Shown in pieces: positions 46,833 through 58,541 of a DNA stretch of 64,000 nucleotides. A program made the translations under genes and the position numbers. How positions within the stretch are numbered: position 1 is the first letter of the stretch; every line of letters begins with the position of its first letter. Source of the DNA: Helicoverpa zea (lineage: Eukaryota > Arthropoda > Insecta > Lepidoptera > Noctuidae); assembly GCF_022581195.2 (NCBI RefSeq), contig NC_061469.1, positions 11,092,501 through 11,156,500 of the forward strand, given 5' to 3'. The notes beneath the pieces are model-generated. The model was not told the DNA's origin. It saw only the letters and a list, made by a program, of their open reading frames with translations, and ran no database searches.

Positions 46833-46983
46833 GCCCGGTCGAAACTTCCAAAGAAACGGCGCCGCGTGCTACCAGTGGAACAGCCGAGAAGAAAACGCGA
46901 CGCTAGCGCCTCCAACCGCCGTGTCAATGCTGTGAAACATCCCGTAGTACTGAAAGACTTGCCTCCGGGAGGGAATAAGTTTG
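46833..46983 (+). CDS. Host gene, internal exon: basic NLS-like segment
   Basis: The exon starts after CTATTGCAG and ends at TTTG|GTACGT, a good donor. It carries 50 codons in phase 0 plus one base. The translation begins ARSK and contains KLPKKRRRVLPVEQPRRKR, a dense basic stretch typical of a bipartite nuclear localisation signal, followed by DASASNRRVNAVKHPVVLKD and LPPGGNKF. The frame is also open upstream through the presumed intron to an ATG at 46788, but that stretch reads as AT-rich, low-complexity sequence, so a spliced start is preferred. This suggests a nuclear, perhaps DNA- or chromatin-associated protein. I do not recognise the family. Confidence 0.75.
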
Positions 46984-47094
46984 GTACGTTGAGTTTTATT
47001 GTAATTTATGTTGCTGACAACAGATGGCGCTAGGAGACCTCCTATGGGTACTCGTTTTTTATGTATCAACTTTATGTCAATTATTTTTATGATA

Positions 47095-47125
47095 TGTGAT
47101 GATGATCATGATGATGATGATGATA
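47095..47125. repeat. (GAT)n microsatellite in an intron
   Basis: GATGATGATCATGATGATGATGATGAT lies in the 323-bp intron between the first two host exons, between an AGATGGCGC word at 47022-47030 and the next acceptor. Confidence 0.8.
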
Positions 47126-47306
47126 ACATCTTATGAGGGCTTTAAAAATGTATGCCTAGTGCTGTTATACTGTTTTAGATAGCTGGAGAGACTACTTTAG
47201 ATATAATAGAAACACAGGTCATTTAATTTATATGTTTAAAAATGTCACTATTTACTTTAATATATTTCTCTTTTTCTTCAGTAACATGCGTGTACATACA
47301 TTCCAG

Positions 47307-47414
47307 GTGTCAACGGAATGAACATGATCAGCCTCGCACTCCAGGGTCCAACGACGAATCTCCTCCGGCCACCAGCCACTGCCACCATGCCTCTTCAAGC
47401 AAGAGCACCCATTG
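47307..47414 (+). CDS. Host gene, 108-bp internal exon
   Basis: It lies between the acceptor ACATTCCAG (AG at 47305-47306) and the donor ATTG|GTAAAG (47415). Its phase fits the preceding exon: one base plus GT completes a Gly codon. It encodes GVNGMNMISLALQG and then a Pro/Ala/Thr-rich PTTNLLRPPATATMPLQAR segment. The intron before it is 323 bp and the intron after it 362 bp, both typical insect sizes. No domain recognised; it looks like a disordered linker. Confidence 0.75.
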
Positions 47415-47776
47415 GTAAAGCCCACATCATTGTTTTTCAACCATAGCTGATGCTAAAGAAACATCATAAAGCTTACTATCGCTTTCGAACTAACCACGAT
47501 GTTATATGACCAACAAACTTCAATAAATTTTTGAATCTTTGCATGATTAAAACCAAACACCACCATTAGATTAAAACCAAAACCTAGCCCTAATAAAATG
47601 CACTAATTGGATTCTTCATGCCCAACCCATAGATTCGAAAACCAACACCTGCCTTGTCATAAAATGCACTACGAGGTTATGCTATCCTTAATCAAGCAAC
47701 CCAAGTTCCTTTGATTATAATAACTGTATAATCAAAGCCAAATCATTGTAGTAATGAAGTAATTCTCTATTTCCAG

Positions 47777-48246
47777 TCGAGAGTCCGGTAATCAACACGC
47801 AGTCGGGTGCCATATCGCTAGCGTCACTGCAACCGCCTCTAATGACTGCCCCACCCCTGCAACCAAGACCTGCAACCACTGGCTCCTTAGACCTCATGCT
47901 GCCATTACAACCCAAGTTGCTACCAGGTTACAACCTCCAATCGTCATTCCTCTCCAACACCCTATCAACAGTAAGGCCACCAGACATAGAAAAGAAAGAC
48001 GATCTATATAAACCCAGAATCGAAGTCATTGTAGAAAAAAGGGAAGCAGAAGACAGTGATGCTTTCGAAGATTCAAATAAAACAGACCAAGTTAATGGCT
48101 ACAGTGAATCTAGCAATCATAATATATCTGAAGTAGTTGATAATGATAATGTGATTAAAGATGAAATTAATTCTAATCTAATAGACACTAACAGTATTGT
48201 GAATTCAAATGATAATGATGATAGTCCCAATAACAATTCTTATTAA
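47777..48246 (+). CDS. Host gene, terminal coding exon
   Basis: The acceptor is ATTTCCAG at 47769-47776. The leading two bases complete a Val codon begun in the previous exon, and the frame continues to TAA at 48244-48246. The encoded tail starts ESPVINTQSGAISLASLQPP, with a Pro/Leu/Gln-rich region (PPLQPRPATTGSLDLMLPLQ). A charged stretch follows (KPRIEVIVEKREAEDSDAFE), then a very Asn/Asp/Ser-rich end (NSNDNDDSPNNNSY). The three exons total 729 nt including the stop, giving 242 residues. This composition is consistent with a disordered activation or interaction tail of a nuclear protein (inference). The N-terminal exons are not in evidence. Confidence 0.8.
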
Positions 48247-50060
48247 ATGTTAATTGTAAATGTTTCTAGCTGTGAAACCCCGTTAGATAAAAATGTCTCC
48301 CATTAGATTTTATGAATCTGTAATATAAAGAAATCTCTTTTCTTAGAATTTTCTAGTCAATATATTTGTGTCAAATCATGGTATATAAAGGATAAGGCAC
48401 TTGAAATATTTTTACTTATTGATGATGGGAGTGTAAAGGTGCTATGTGGAAGAAAATTTGAAAAGATTAGAAAAATATGATTGCACTAAAATGTGTATTA
48501 TAGTTCGGCCATTCAGAGAATGCGTTCCTGACACGTCGCGATTGAACTGACGACGTAATAACATTCATTGATTATTGATATAATAATGTTGTTTTAATGC
48601 TCCTCAATTGTTAAAACGGTAAACAACCAGCAAAAATATTTTTATCGTAACTGCAACGCCATTGCAAAGTTACGTCGTCAGTTCAATCGCGACGTGTCAG
48701 GAACGCATTCTCTGAATGGCCGAACTATAATTAATGTATAGAAATAGCTTTCCCAGAAGAATGATTTAAGTTTTGATGTTCTTTCCATTTTGCATATAAA
48801 CAAGCTGATACAATAGTTTCGCTAAGAACGATCTTTTAGTCAAACCAATGACCAAAACTAAAAATTTCTAGTTGATGTAGTTTACGTGTACGAACTGTGA
48901 AATATTTTGTATATATATTTTGTAAATGGAAGACATGACAGTGATCAATTTGTAAATAGACTACAGATTTCTTCCTTTTTTGCCAAATAAATATGTAACC
49001 TAATAAGTAAAATAAAATATGTATTATAGTAAATATTTGTTTTTTATCCATTGTTATTTTACTTGTTAAAACCATGAAATTACTGTTCAAATACAGAGAT
49101 GAATTTTATACGATTAATTCATTATAGTCCGATAAGTTTTGTTCATATCAAGCATGTTCAACTTTCCTGTGCCAAATAATGTAATTATTTAAAACTGCCT
49201 ACAGAAAAACATTATTTACCACGTAAATATCTTCTTACAACCTTTGAATCTAATTAATTGTCATATTTGCCAACATTTTACCTTGCTACCAAAGCCAAAT
49301 TTTTGAAAATAAAATGCCAAAATGGCTTTTTTTGAATCTCAGCTGTGCCAAACTGGAACGTTGTAGATATCTAGGTATATAATAATTAGTATATAATTAA
49401 TGATGGCTGTTTGAAATTATAGTAAGAAGTCGGAGTGTAAATTAGGATATTGTATATTCTTGACTACGTTGTCACTAAGAAAGATTTTCACTGTGAGCTG
49501 AATTTGATTTTTTTATTATTGACCCGTATAAAAAGTAGAAATTTTATGATCCTTAGTTTATACCAGGCTGTTGAGGGTCACTATCTGTATAGTGTGGAAT
49601 GAAAATTATATAATTTTTTGGCGTAATGTAAAGTTATAATTTGCAACAATTTTGTTTTCAGTTTTTTTATACGCAGGCCTAATTTGACGATTTCCGATAT
49701 GTTAAAATGCCTCAAAAGGTAGTTCGTGCGAGATGTATACTTCAGACTACCACACGAAACAAGACTATCATTATAAAGATTTGCTGAATTATTAGCAAAG
49801 GTAAATTATAAAATCAAAATTCAGCTGACAGTGAAGAACGATTTGTATAAAATTCCCTTAACATTGTTAGTATACCAAAAAATTGTTTAGAACTAGACTA
49901 TTTTTCTAATGTTATCGTTTTTTCAATTATTTTTATTGAAGATCAGTTTTAATTTGGCATTATGTTTATATAATTTTAGATTTATAAAAAAACAATGTTA
50001 ATATATTAAATTGTGATATCTATAAATATAAATATGAATATAAAATAAATATTTCAAAAT
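48247..50060 (+). other. Probable 3' UTR and downstream flank of the host gene
   Basis: AATAAA poly(A) signals occur at 48986-48991, 49011-49016, 49308-49313 and 50044-50049, so cleavage at several places is possible. The palindromic MITE at 48501-48727 lies 254 bp past the stop and before every one of these signals. It should therefore be part of any transcript using them. Which signal is used cannot be told from sequence alone. Confidence 0.55.
48501..48727 (+). mobile_element. Palindromic MITE family E, copy 1 (in host 3' UTR)
   Basis: Ends TAGTTCGGCCATTCAGAGAA and the exact complement at the right form inverted repeats of about 55 bp that reach CAATCGCGACGTGTCAGG and CTGACGACGTAA. TA flanks it at both sides (48499-48500, 48728-48729), compatible with a Tc1/mariner-type target. 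Copies 2 (58311-58541) and 3 (61822-62048, inverted) are almost identical, which suggests recent activity. No coding capacity. Confidence 0.92.
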
Positions 50061-50690
50061 GTTTTACAACGACTATCGACTTATCGAGCGGTCTGTGCAG
50101 TTGGCACATTAAAACAAGTTCGCCAGACATTTAGACAGACTTTATGATTTACATATTTGACAAATATGTGAAATATAGTCACCTAAAGTTATGTAAAAAA
50201 AACATTTTTCAAATTAATTCGTGATAATTATGCCATTGACCTGAACAGTTTGCTGGGTTTATCTATAGATGTATGTATAGTAAGTAGTCAATTCAATATT
50301 TTGTTAATTTTGGTGAAGACACAATGAAAATATTTTATTGATTTAGATGCGTGTTATACTTATAAGAGCGGAATTCATTTTGTTTTTTTTTTTTCAAATT
50401 ATCAAATTATACTATAGCATGAATATTTTCTAGTCACAAAATTGCATTTCGTATCTATCTACTTGCGCCAGACAAGATTTAAAAAATCAAACAATTTATC
50501 CAATTTAAAACTGATCGAGTAAAATTTTGTTTTCTGTGACCCATATTTTATTGTTTAAATAAAACAAAAAATGGAAGTATTTTCTGTTTCATTTTAAATG
50601 TTGCCTAGAGCTATGAAATATCTATCTGTGAAAAAGTCTCATATTATTACATACTAGAAAAAACATAAGAAAAGCTTGAAAAAAAATGGA
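50061..50690. other. AT-rich intergenic DNA, no gene seen
   Basis: No open frame or repeat recognised. Confidence 0.5.
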
Positions 50691-50694
50691 GTCA

Positions 50695-50982
50695 GTGCCA
50701 TCTAGAGCCAATTTCAGATAGTAGGTTACTGAACATTTGACTAGTTTTCGTTTTAAAAGCTTGTATACAGCGCCATCTATTGCAAATTACAAGAACTACA
50801 TAGCATAACTTCGCGAGGGACTTTAGTATGGGTTTTGCTTCTTAATCACTACATACTTGGCGCCATCTATTTGCTTCTTCGTACCCTATTCCCAAGTTTA
50901 CTTGGGGTGGAGCAATAAGTTCTCTACGAATATTGCTCTCTGTTACTCGCTATACGTCGTCACTGCGGTGCCATCTATTGTT
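50695..50982 (-). promoter_or_regulatory. Cluster of four TAGATGGCR motifs (CTCF-core-like)
   Basis: GCCATCTA occurs at about 50697-50704, 50772-50779, 50862-50869 and 50970-50977, always in the same orientation and 75-110 bp apart. Extended forms are GTGCCATCTAGAGC, GCGCCATCTATTGC, GGCGCCATCTATTTG and GTGCCATCTATTG. The complement TAGATGGCGC resembles the conserved CTCF core (CCASYAGRKGGCRS). A boundary or insulator function is inference. Alternatively the word is part of a dispersed repeat common in Lepidoptera. Confidence 0.4.
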
Positions 50983-53690
50983 GGTAATAGTTACTAACTT
51001 TGCGGAACACCAACGTGAAAATATAACTTCTCATATAATTTTTTACTTTTTCAACGTTAGCTTTTAGCAATGGGGTTTTTTTATTTACAATTAATTAACG
51101 ACATAATAGGAAGATTCTAGAAAGCGTGTTCTGTATTGTCTTAAAATTAAATACGCATGTGTTATATCCTAACTCAGCACATAGGACCGGTACAATCATT
51201 AAAAACATAGACCTTATTTTGATTACGAAACCTTTTCTATCACAAAAAAATGAACTAGTCAAAGGATTATCAAACCACTCAATTTGACGTCACCAACTAC
51301 GATTAATTAACAGAACAATTAATCTGTAAACAAATCCTATTATATCGGGTAATCCTGAAGTTCAATCAGATTAGTTTTAATTACCTTGAACAATTGTCAC
51401 TGGCTCACCAGATTACTATGGTAATCGCTCAAAGTTGCGCAGAACCCGCATATTAAATCCTTCTAGCTTAGAGCTTAGATGATTTATGTAACCGGACACG
51501 CCATTACCGCCTTCCACGCGGTGAAAGATGTGAGACCTCCGGTAATACTTATTTATAAGTATGTGTATATCAAGTTTATGTTAGATTTTGTCCAGTGCGT
51601 GCATAACGGCATGATCTCAAATTAAAGAATGAGCTATTACTATTTTTTGAGTAGAGTTATCATCCACGCAGGTGTGGATTCATCCTTCAAAAAGGTCAGA
51701 TCTGCCACTAATAAAACGGTCGACTTTTTTGCTTAAATATTTATGCTTATAGCAATTCCGGTTGTTTAAATACTCTAAGGCTCAAAGCGTTACATAATTA
51801 AATATCTGACCCACGTTGCACCCCTCTAATCAATGGGATCTGCTTTAAATATTGACAGGTATACAGACAGGGTTGTGGCTTAAGGTTTGTCTTTGAAATT
51901 GATTATGAACGAACTCAATATGGTTTTACAAACAATGGAACTTTGTATTAATTTTTATTTTAGTAATTATTCAAAAATAGACAACAAGTTGTGCGTAAAG
52001 GAAGGTAATCCAGTATTTTTGGGTTAGAATAATTTACATCAGAAAGCAACAATATTGATTCATAAAATAAAAGAAGCAAGATTATCTTCATAACTCTACA
52101 CAACAAAATCAAAAACTAAACCAAACCAAATACACAGTTTCATTTTCCAAAACCAACTGCAATTCTACAAATGATCCCACATAAGTTTAACTGCGAACTG
52201 TTGAAATCTTGTTTGCAACTGCACTTCTCGTTGCAGCATCACCGACATAGGTCCCTCAAGACACTGATACGAAGAGTGGAACCGTAAATGTACAGTTCAG
52301 AAACTAGCGACTGTCGCCACTTGATCGCTTGTTTGAAGATAGTTTTACTACAATATGGGGATGTATGGGTAATGCAAACAATACCTCCCTTATATTAACG
52401 AAGACGATATGACCGCAAAGAGTGGTACTTGGGAGATGACGTCTGATAAAAAGGTATTAAAGAATAAGACATGATGCGCCGACCTCAAAAAATAAGTGAA
52501 GAACAAGCGAATGATGAATTATATATCTGGATTAAATCATCTATCATCGCGAGCTGCGGTTGGCTGTCGCATGCCTCGGAAATGGTCTCATAAATTCTCA
52601 CATGTTATCTTTTGATTTCTGACACTTACGCTAATATTACACATTTAAAGAAAACTACTTTTACATTTTTGCCTTTTTTATCCGAAAACTCTGGATTAAA
52701 TAATATTATAATATAACTACGATACAATCCGTAAAAGGTTGTTTTATTTAAATGTTAACTTTTGTCACATAGCCGGTTCTCGCAAGCTCCTGGTCGCGTG
52801 CAGCTTGCGACAATTGCATGTATCTGGACTGCACCTTTAGTGCAACAAAGAAACTATATTGTGCTAGTTTATGCGACTCTTAGTTACGAGTCGTTTATCT
52901 TAGCTGCTGGATAGCACTCATCCTGCGGAATAATGACGCTTTAAAAATAAAATTATGTGTACATTACATTTTGTGGCAGTCGTTAGATTTTGAATGAGCA
53001 ATTTGTTTCAATGAAAATGTAAAGCAATAACTTTTTTATGGATAAGTAAACCTAGCTCTTCGTAGAATAACTTCTTCCTAAAGTAAAGAAGATTAACTAA
53101 TATTTTTCAGAAGGGTTCATTGAAGAGTAATTTCCTCTCATCATCAATTTTTGTAGTAATTATCTTTGTCTTTGCGACATTCAACTCTTATACCTAGCTA
53201 CAGAAAGAGAAGAAACATAAATAAAAACGTCATTTACACTACAAACACGGTTAAAACAAAACAGAAAAATCTCCAATTCCAATATTGTCACTGTATTGCA
53301 ATGATTGCGTAAAAATAATATTAAACTCTTAAAACAATACTAGTTAATTAAAATTGCAATTCTCAAAGCAACGAACTAAAAAACCTTGAGTGCAGAATGC
53401 GTTTGACAACCCTGTAAATAAAGCCTAGTTCACACTGACCTAGTATCTATTTTATTCCAGTCGAGTGGGGAAAGCATTTAATGATTTTGCAAAATATTAT
53501 GTCCGCTTAAATCTGCACTATTGTTACTTGTTATGAAATAGTAATATTCGAAGTATAGAAAGCAGTCTTATTTTATTAACAGCTTGTAGTAAGTTCACCG
53601 TTTTCTACTTTACTCCAGGGATAGGTATCAACGTTCTGCTTTGCATGGAAACTGAAAAAACGCTACCTAACACTGGACTAAAACCACTAT
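50983..53690. other. Intergenic DNA, no gene seen
   Basis: It includes moderately GC-rich patches (51390-51550, 52200-52330, 52750-52830) without open frames or recognised repeats. A TCGCAAGCT...AGCTTGCGA inverted pair lies at about 52773-52811. Confidence 0.5.
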
Positions 53691-53691
53691 C

Positions 53692-53845
53692 GTCGCACGT
53701 ACCACTGAACTGTCTAAAACCACTATTCTCGTCTGTTTACGCCTTAACGCTCGGTGCGACAAAGCAGCACTGTTTGCAAGATTTCATTACAGCTCCGTAA
53801 GGTACCACAAGTGTCACAGGCATTGGGCTTGCAAGGATACCTGTA
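53692..53845. repeat. Local duplicate, copy 1
   Basis: 'accactattctcgtctgttt', 'acgccttaacgctcggtgcg', TTTCATTACA and AAGGTACCACAAGTGTCACAGGC recur in the same order and orientation at 54112-54226, about 420 bp away, with considerable divergence. It may be a tandem segmental duplication or two copies of an unknown repeat. Confidence 0.55.
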
Positions 53846-54111
53846 CTCTATTATTTTATACGTTAAATATTATATTATTTATTTTTTCTTCTTCTGAACT
53901 TACAGGCTTTTCTTACTGGAGGATTTATTAAACGGAAAACCCGATGTACATCGCCCTATTCGTGCGAATGGTGGGACAAACAATTGGCTCATGCCGAAAA
54001 ATCCTAAAACTAAGTAATTCATAATTACAGTTTGCAAACAAACTACTGCATCGTAGAACGAAGAACGTACGCTAGTATCTAATTCTTACCACAAACTCTA
54101 CTCTCATAAAC

Positions 54112-54226
54112 CCAAACCACTAGCTCAGACCACTATCCTCGTTTGTGTTCGCCCTAAAGCAGGACAGTTTCATTACAACACTATACGGTACCAAGCGTCA
54201 AAGGCTTTTAGCACGCGACGATACCT
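54112..54226. repeat. Local duplicate, copy 2
   Basis: Counterpart of 53692-53845: 'accactatcctcgtttgtgt', TCGCCCTAAAGC, TTTCATTACAACACTATACGG, TACCAAGCGTCAAAGGC and CGACGATACCT. It is shorter and diverged. Confidence 0.55.
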
Positions 54227-55084
54227 TGTGTTACCGATAACCGAAGCTTTTGGTCGTAACCTGTATTTTCCCTCATCAAACGAGAGTTTAAGAATGAGTC
54301 CGTTTTTACGGTTTTATTGTGTTGATATAATTGTTTAGTTAGAAGAAGGCTTCGAGAGAATTAACATCACTGTATAAATCCCTAAAAAAATTACATTGCA
54401 TGAAGTGTGATCGACTGGTCATTAACGGTATGCTCTTCTTTTGTACTTCTTGCTATGTATCTGATTAAGGACTTCTAATATTTATAATCCAAGCCCTATT
54501 CAAAAGTCAAAGTAGATTTTTTATTATTTCAAATGGGCTTATAAAAGCTCTTTCGAAATGTCAAGCTAGTTGATGGTGGAGATAGTATGTTTATTAAAAT
54601 ACATAGGTAATTCAAGGTCATGATTGTCCCCTTCTTGGTCAATTTTTTTGAGGTATTAGAAAAATTTATCAAAAAGAGACAATCATGATGGCACAATAAA
54701 TAAATCCGTATCACCAAGAGAATGCTCTCGAACACTGATCCATTATTGACACAGCCTCGGATAGTCCTGCTAACTGAGTTGCTAACTACGTTACCGTGTG
54801 TCAATGAAACTTACGATGAGGCAGGGTTAATTTAATTCTCAGGCTATGCTCTGAAGATTGGATGCTGAGATTGTAGCTTATAATATAAGGCTGCTAGGAA
54901 GCTATGTAGCTGGTTAAGATAGTGTGATAACTTCATTTGTTTTAATAGGTAGCGTTTTTTGACAATTTTACCCAGTGAAAAAACTGCTGAGTGGAAGTAG
55001 GTGTTTGAAACTATTTATTAAGTCAGGTTTATTTATCATGGAACGTTTGTCTAGAAAAATATTTACATAGGTTTATAAGAACTA
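54227..55084. other. AT-rich intergenic DNA, no confirmed gene
   Basis: The minus frame 54529-54804 (91 codons) lies in a segment starting 'atttcaaatgggcttataaa', which resembles the 3' ends of common LINEs. No RT motif is present. Confidence 0.4.
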
Positions 55085-55165
55085 TTTTTATTTTATTTAC
55101 TAAACTGTTTATGTACACAGCTGGTGAGACAAAAAAAATATCAGTCGAGTACAAAGGCACCGAGG
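55085..55165 (-). mobile_element. 3' end of a non-LTR retroelement, copy 2
   Basis: A TTTTATTTTATTTA tract is followed by 'aaactgtttatgtacacagc', GGTGAGACAA and TCGAGTACAAAGGCA. The blocks are shared with 40887-40980 in the same orientation. Confidence 0.6.
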
Positions 55166-58056
55166 TAAAAAATACCATAAATACTTAACAGCCACAAAAA
55201 CTGAAATGAATTTAAAAACAAAACAAGAAAAATACTACGCGTCCCATTTGGAGTCTTTGGCCTATTTAAATCTTTCTAATAAAAGGTCCCAAATACAGCA
55301 CTTTCACGCAATGACAAACCTAGAACCTAAAATATGTGAAAACTTAAACTCAAAATTGAAACTAGCGCATCAACATGGGTGCCACGTTTTCAAAGCCAAG
55401 GTACAGGACAAACAAGAAACCTGATGAGAATTCAGAGGGTCTTAATTTAATTCCCAAGGGCTTTAGGTGATTAGTCTAGGCTATGAATAGAGGTCCGGCT
55501 AAGCTGTAGCCAGACTATAGTTCTTATCTATGAAAATAGGTACGTAAAATAGAGTGTTTTCGAAACATTTTCGTTTTAATGTTTATGTAGATTTTGGTAG
55601 TTAAGTTTTTATTTTTTTGGCTGTATAAGTCTATATGGTAGTTAAGTTACTTTCTCACATAAAATATCAGAACTAGACAACTAAAATCATGCTAAGATTT
55701 TTTTTTATACAATCAACTACCCATTTTTTGAAAAATGAAAAGTTGTTGAGTATTTCACAAAAAAAACCTGCAAAAGCCTTTTCGAAATAAAATGCACTTA
55801 AATAAAACAGTGCGTTCCTATTCGAAAACAGTTACCTATTCCACTAGCCCCGACCTTTTCAATTCAATACTTTTGCATAAAAACCAATGTTTATTAAAAA
55901 GCAGAAAGCCCCGAAGCCAAGGTATTTAAATATAAAAACGTTATCTAGCTCCGGCAAGGGGGTAAGCTGTATAATTGGCCCCCTTGCGGTTCTCATTAGT
56001 AGATTCATTTGTTCTTCGTTTCAGACCCGTGTAAGGGTGAGGTTACAATGTATGAACAGGTGTTAGCTGAGATAACTAATAATCTTCTTCCTCAATACCT
56101 TATGACTGAAGGTTACTACAATATGAGTTAATCTTAATCTTTTTTTAATATGATTATCATTCGCCAGGTCTACACTGCAATCTTTCACTGTAAGTATCTG
56201 TTTCGAGTTTTCATTATGCTTGAAGTATTTTGTGGAAATCTGAAATTCTTAAACATGGAGAAAATCACTTCACAAATCACCAACATTTTTTTAATGAAAC
56301 TGACTAGTAATATGGGTTGTACGTACATTTCTAGTAAATTTGTTAAAGGCATGGAATGGGTCTATGGACATATTAGTGCAATTTGGTGGAGATAAGTAAA
56401 AATATCGTGAATAGCAATTGAAAATATTGCCGAAAGCAAATAAAAAATAATACAAGCTAAAAATTTTACCAACAGATTAAAAAATATACCTACCTAGAAA
56501 ATTAGGTGGAAAAATATTGTATCTACACCCTTAACCAGATGCCTTTAATATGCATTGCTTTGCATCGCCTAACTAAGCGTTGCAGCGTTTATACCAGAAT
56601 ATATTAAAACCATTCTGTAAGTTAAACGACTAACAGTTAAGGTAGTAGTTAACCTGACCAGGTTGTTTTTATTTTGAAAAAATATTTTGGTAAAGTAGGG
56701 CGTGGATTTTTGATTAATTGTGTGCTCGTTTAAGTTTATATAGTTTGTTTTGCACTTAGTGATAGTAGGCTGAAGGTAAACCAGATTATATAGTTTTACG
56801 AATATTTTCTATATGTTAGAAGTTTCAACAGCATTTTAGTTATTCGGTTAATGGAAACCAATAAAAAAAATAGATTAATGAAGAGTAATGTGACTGTTCA
56901 TATGATTCCATAATCAGAACGTCATTTTCGAGTATCAAATAGACATAGTGGCTAATTGAGACACTGAAAAATAATTCTGAAAACACAGATACAGACTCAT
57001 CATCTCTTTTTCATTTTGCCCTATTTTATTTTAAAGCTTAGGTACTCAGAAGTTTATTCACAGTAAACTCGCCCATAAAAGAGCTACAATTTCTTTCAGT
57101 AAAAATAATTGACAAAGTTCATTTCTTTGTATTTAAAGTTGCCTATTTATCTCGAAGGCGAACCATTGAGCAGATGAATTAAAAATAAAGACAAAGGGCA
57201 ATGAAAAAATGAAGCCACTTGTTAGTGTAGAAGAAGGAATATTTTCTTTAAGTCGTAACAAAAGAAACGCCAGTTAATTACCCGGCTTTTGTTTTTGAAC
57301 AATTGTTTGTAGTGTATCTCGGTGAATTGTTGAGATTGATACTTAAGTAGATATTATTGACTGGAAATTATGTTTGTGTATACTGTAACTTTTCCACCTG
57401 AAAACATGCAAGCTTGATAATCTAAATCCTGATCCTTGAAATAAACGCTATAAACTTCACCAATTAGGAAACCGCAGAGACATCTGTTTAAGGTAAATGG
57501 ATCAAAGCTACATGCTTCTGTTTCTTGAAAACAAGCAAAAATGGACATAGTGGTGGTGGTCAGATGAGAGTGCCTAAAATTAAAACGTACCTACTACACA
57601 CGCGTTACTCTAAACAGTGGTCAACTTTGGGAGGCTAAAACTTCAGAACGATCTCCTTCAGTAAGCACTTTGAATATTTTACTCAATTGACGTAATAAAG
57701 TTGCCAAACTCATTATCAGTTAACCCAATACATTCCTTATCTACTCCTATCCATAGACAACCCATAGACAAAGACAACCTTCTTTCATATAATGCCTTAG
57801 CAATCTAGCTCACCTACTTGGGTCCCTCATTTGACGTCATTTCCTACCCCTCCCCACCCCCTTCCCTTCCCCTAGCTTGTTCAGTATGAATAAAACATGA
57901 TGTCGCATGGGATGGGACTAACAAATGATATTTCGATACAGCTTGTCGTTACGTGTAAGAGATTTGTGTTAGAAATTGAATAGTTGGATAATGTTTAACT
58001 TCTTTACTTACAAATTATTAATGTGATAGTTCAGTATAGCAGGTATTTGAAAGCGC
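55166..58056. other. AT-rich intergenic DNA, no confirmed gene
   Basis: Frames at 55206-55424 (plus, 72 codons), 56150-56395 (plus, 81 codons) and 57354-57548 (minus, 64 codons) show no domain or splice context. A 33-base pyrimidine-only tract (about 57840-57872) ending in CCCCTAG is described under findings. Confidence 0.45.
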
Positions 58057-58073
58057 ACATTACTTCATTATAA

Positions 58074-58222
58074 CCAGTCTAACCAAGGGGTATCGGGTTG
58101 CACGGGTAACTGGGTTGAGGAGGTCAGATAGGCAGTCGCTTCTTGTAAAGCACTGGTACTCAGCTGAATCCGGTTAGACTGGAAGCTGACCCCAACATAG
58201 TTGGGAAAAGGCTCGGAGGATG
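58074..58222 (+). mobile_element. 5'-truncated SINE (family S1) with 17-bp TSD
   Basis: It is flanked by the perfect direct repeat ACATTACTTCATTATAA (58057-58073 and 58223-58239). On the plus strand it begins inside the body (CCAGTCTAACCAAGGGGTAT) and ends GGCTCGGAGGATG. The minus-strand frame across it is not a gene. Confidence 0.93.
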
Positions 58223-58310
58223 ACATTACTTCATTATAAACTTGTGTGTAATCCACGCAGAAATTTGTAATGCCACAGTAATGAGAAAATGGGTTTCAAT
58301 ATCTTTACTA

Positions 58311-58541
58311 TAGTTCGGCCATTCAGAGAATGCGTTCCTGACACGTCGCGATTGAACTGACGACGTAGGTAACTACATTCATTGATTATTGATATAATAA
58401 TGTTGTTTTAATGCTCCTCAATTGTTAAAACGGTAAACAACCAGCAAAAATATTTTTATCGTAACTGCAACGCCATTGCAAAGTTACGTCGTCAGTTCAA
58501 TCGCGACGTGTCAGGAACGCATTCTCTGAATGGCCGAACTT
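58311..58541 (+). mobile_element. Palindromic MITE family E, copy 2
   Basis: It has the same ends as the copy at 48501-48727 (TAGTTCGGCCATTCAGAGAA). TA lies on the left and the right end is GAACTT|TA, one base off the consensus. It differs from copy 1 mainly by GTAGGTAACTAC in place of GTAATAAC near 58365. Confidence 0.92.
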
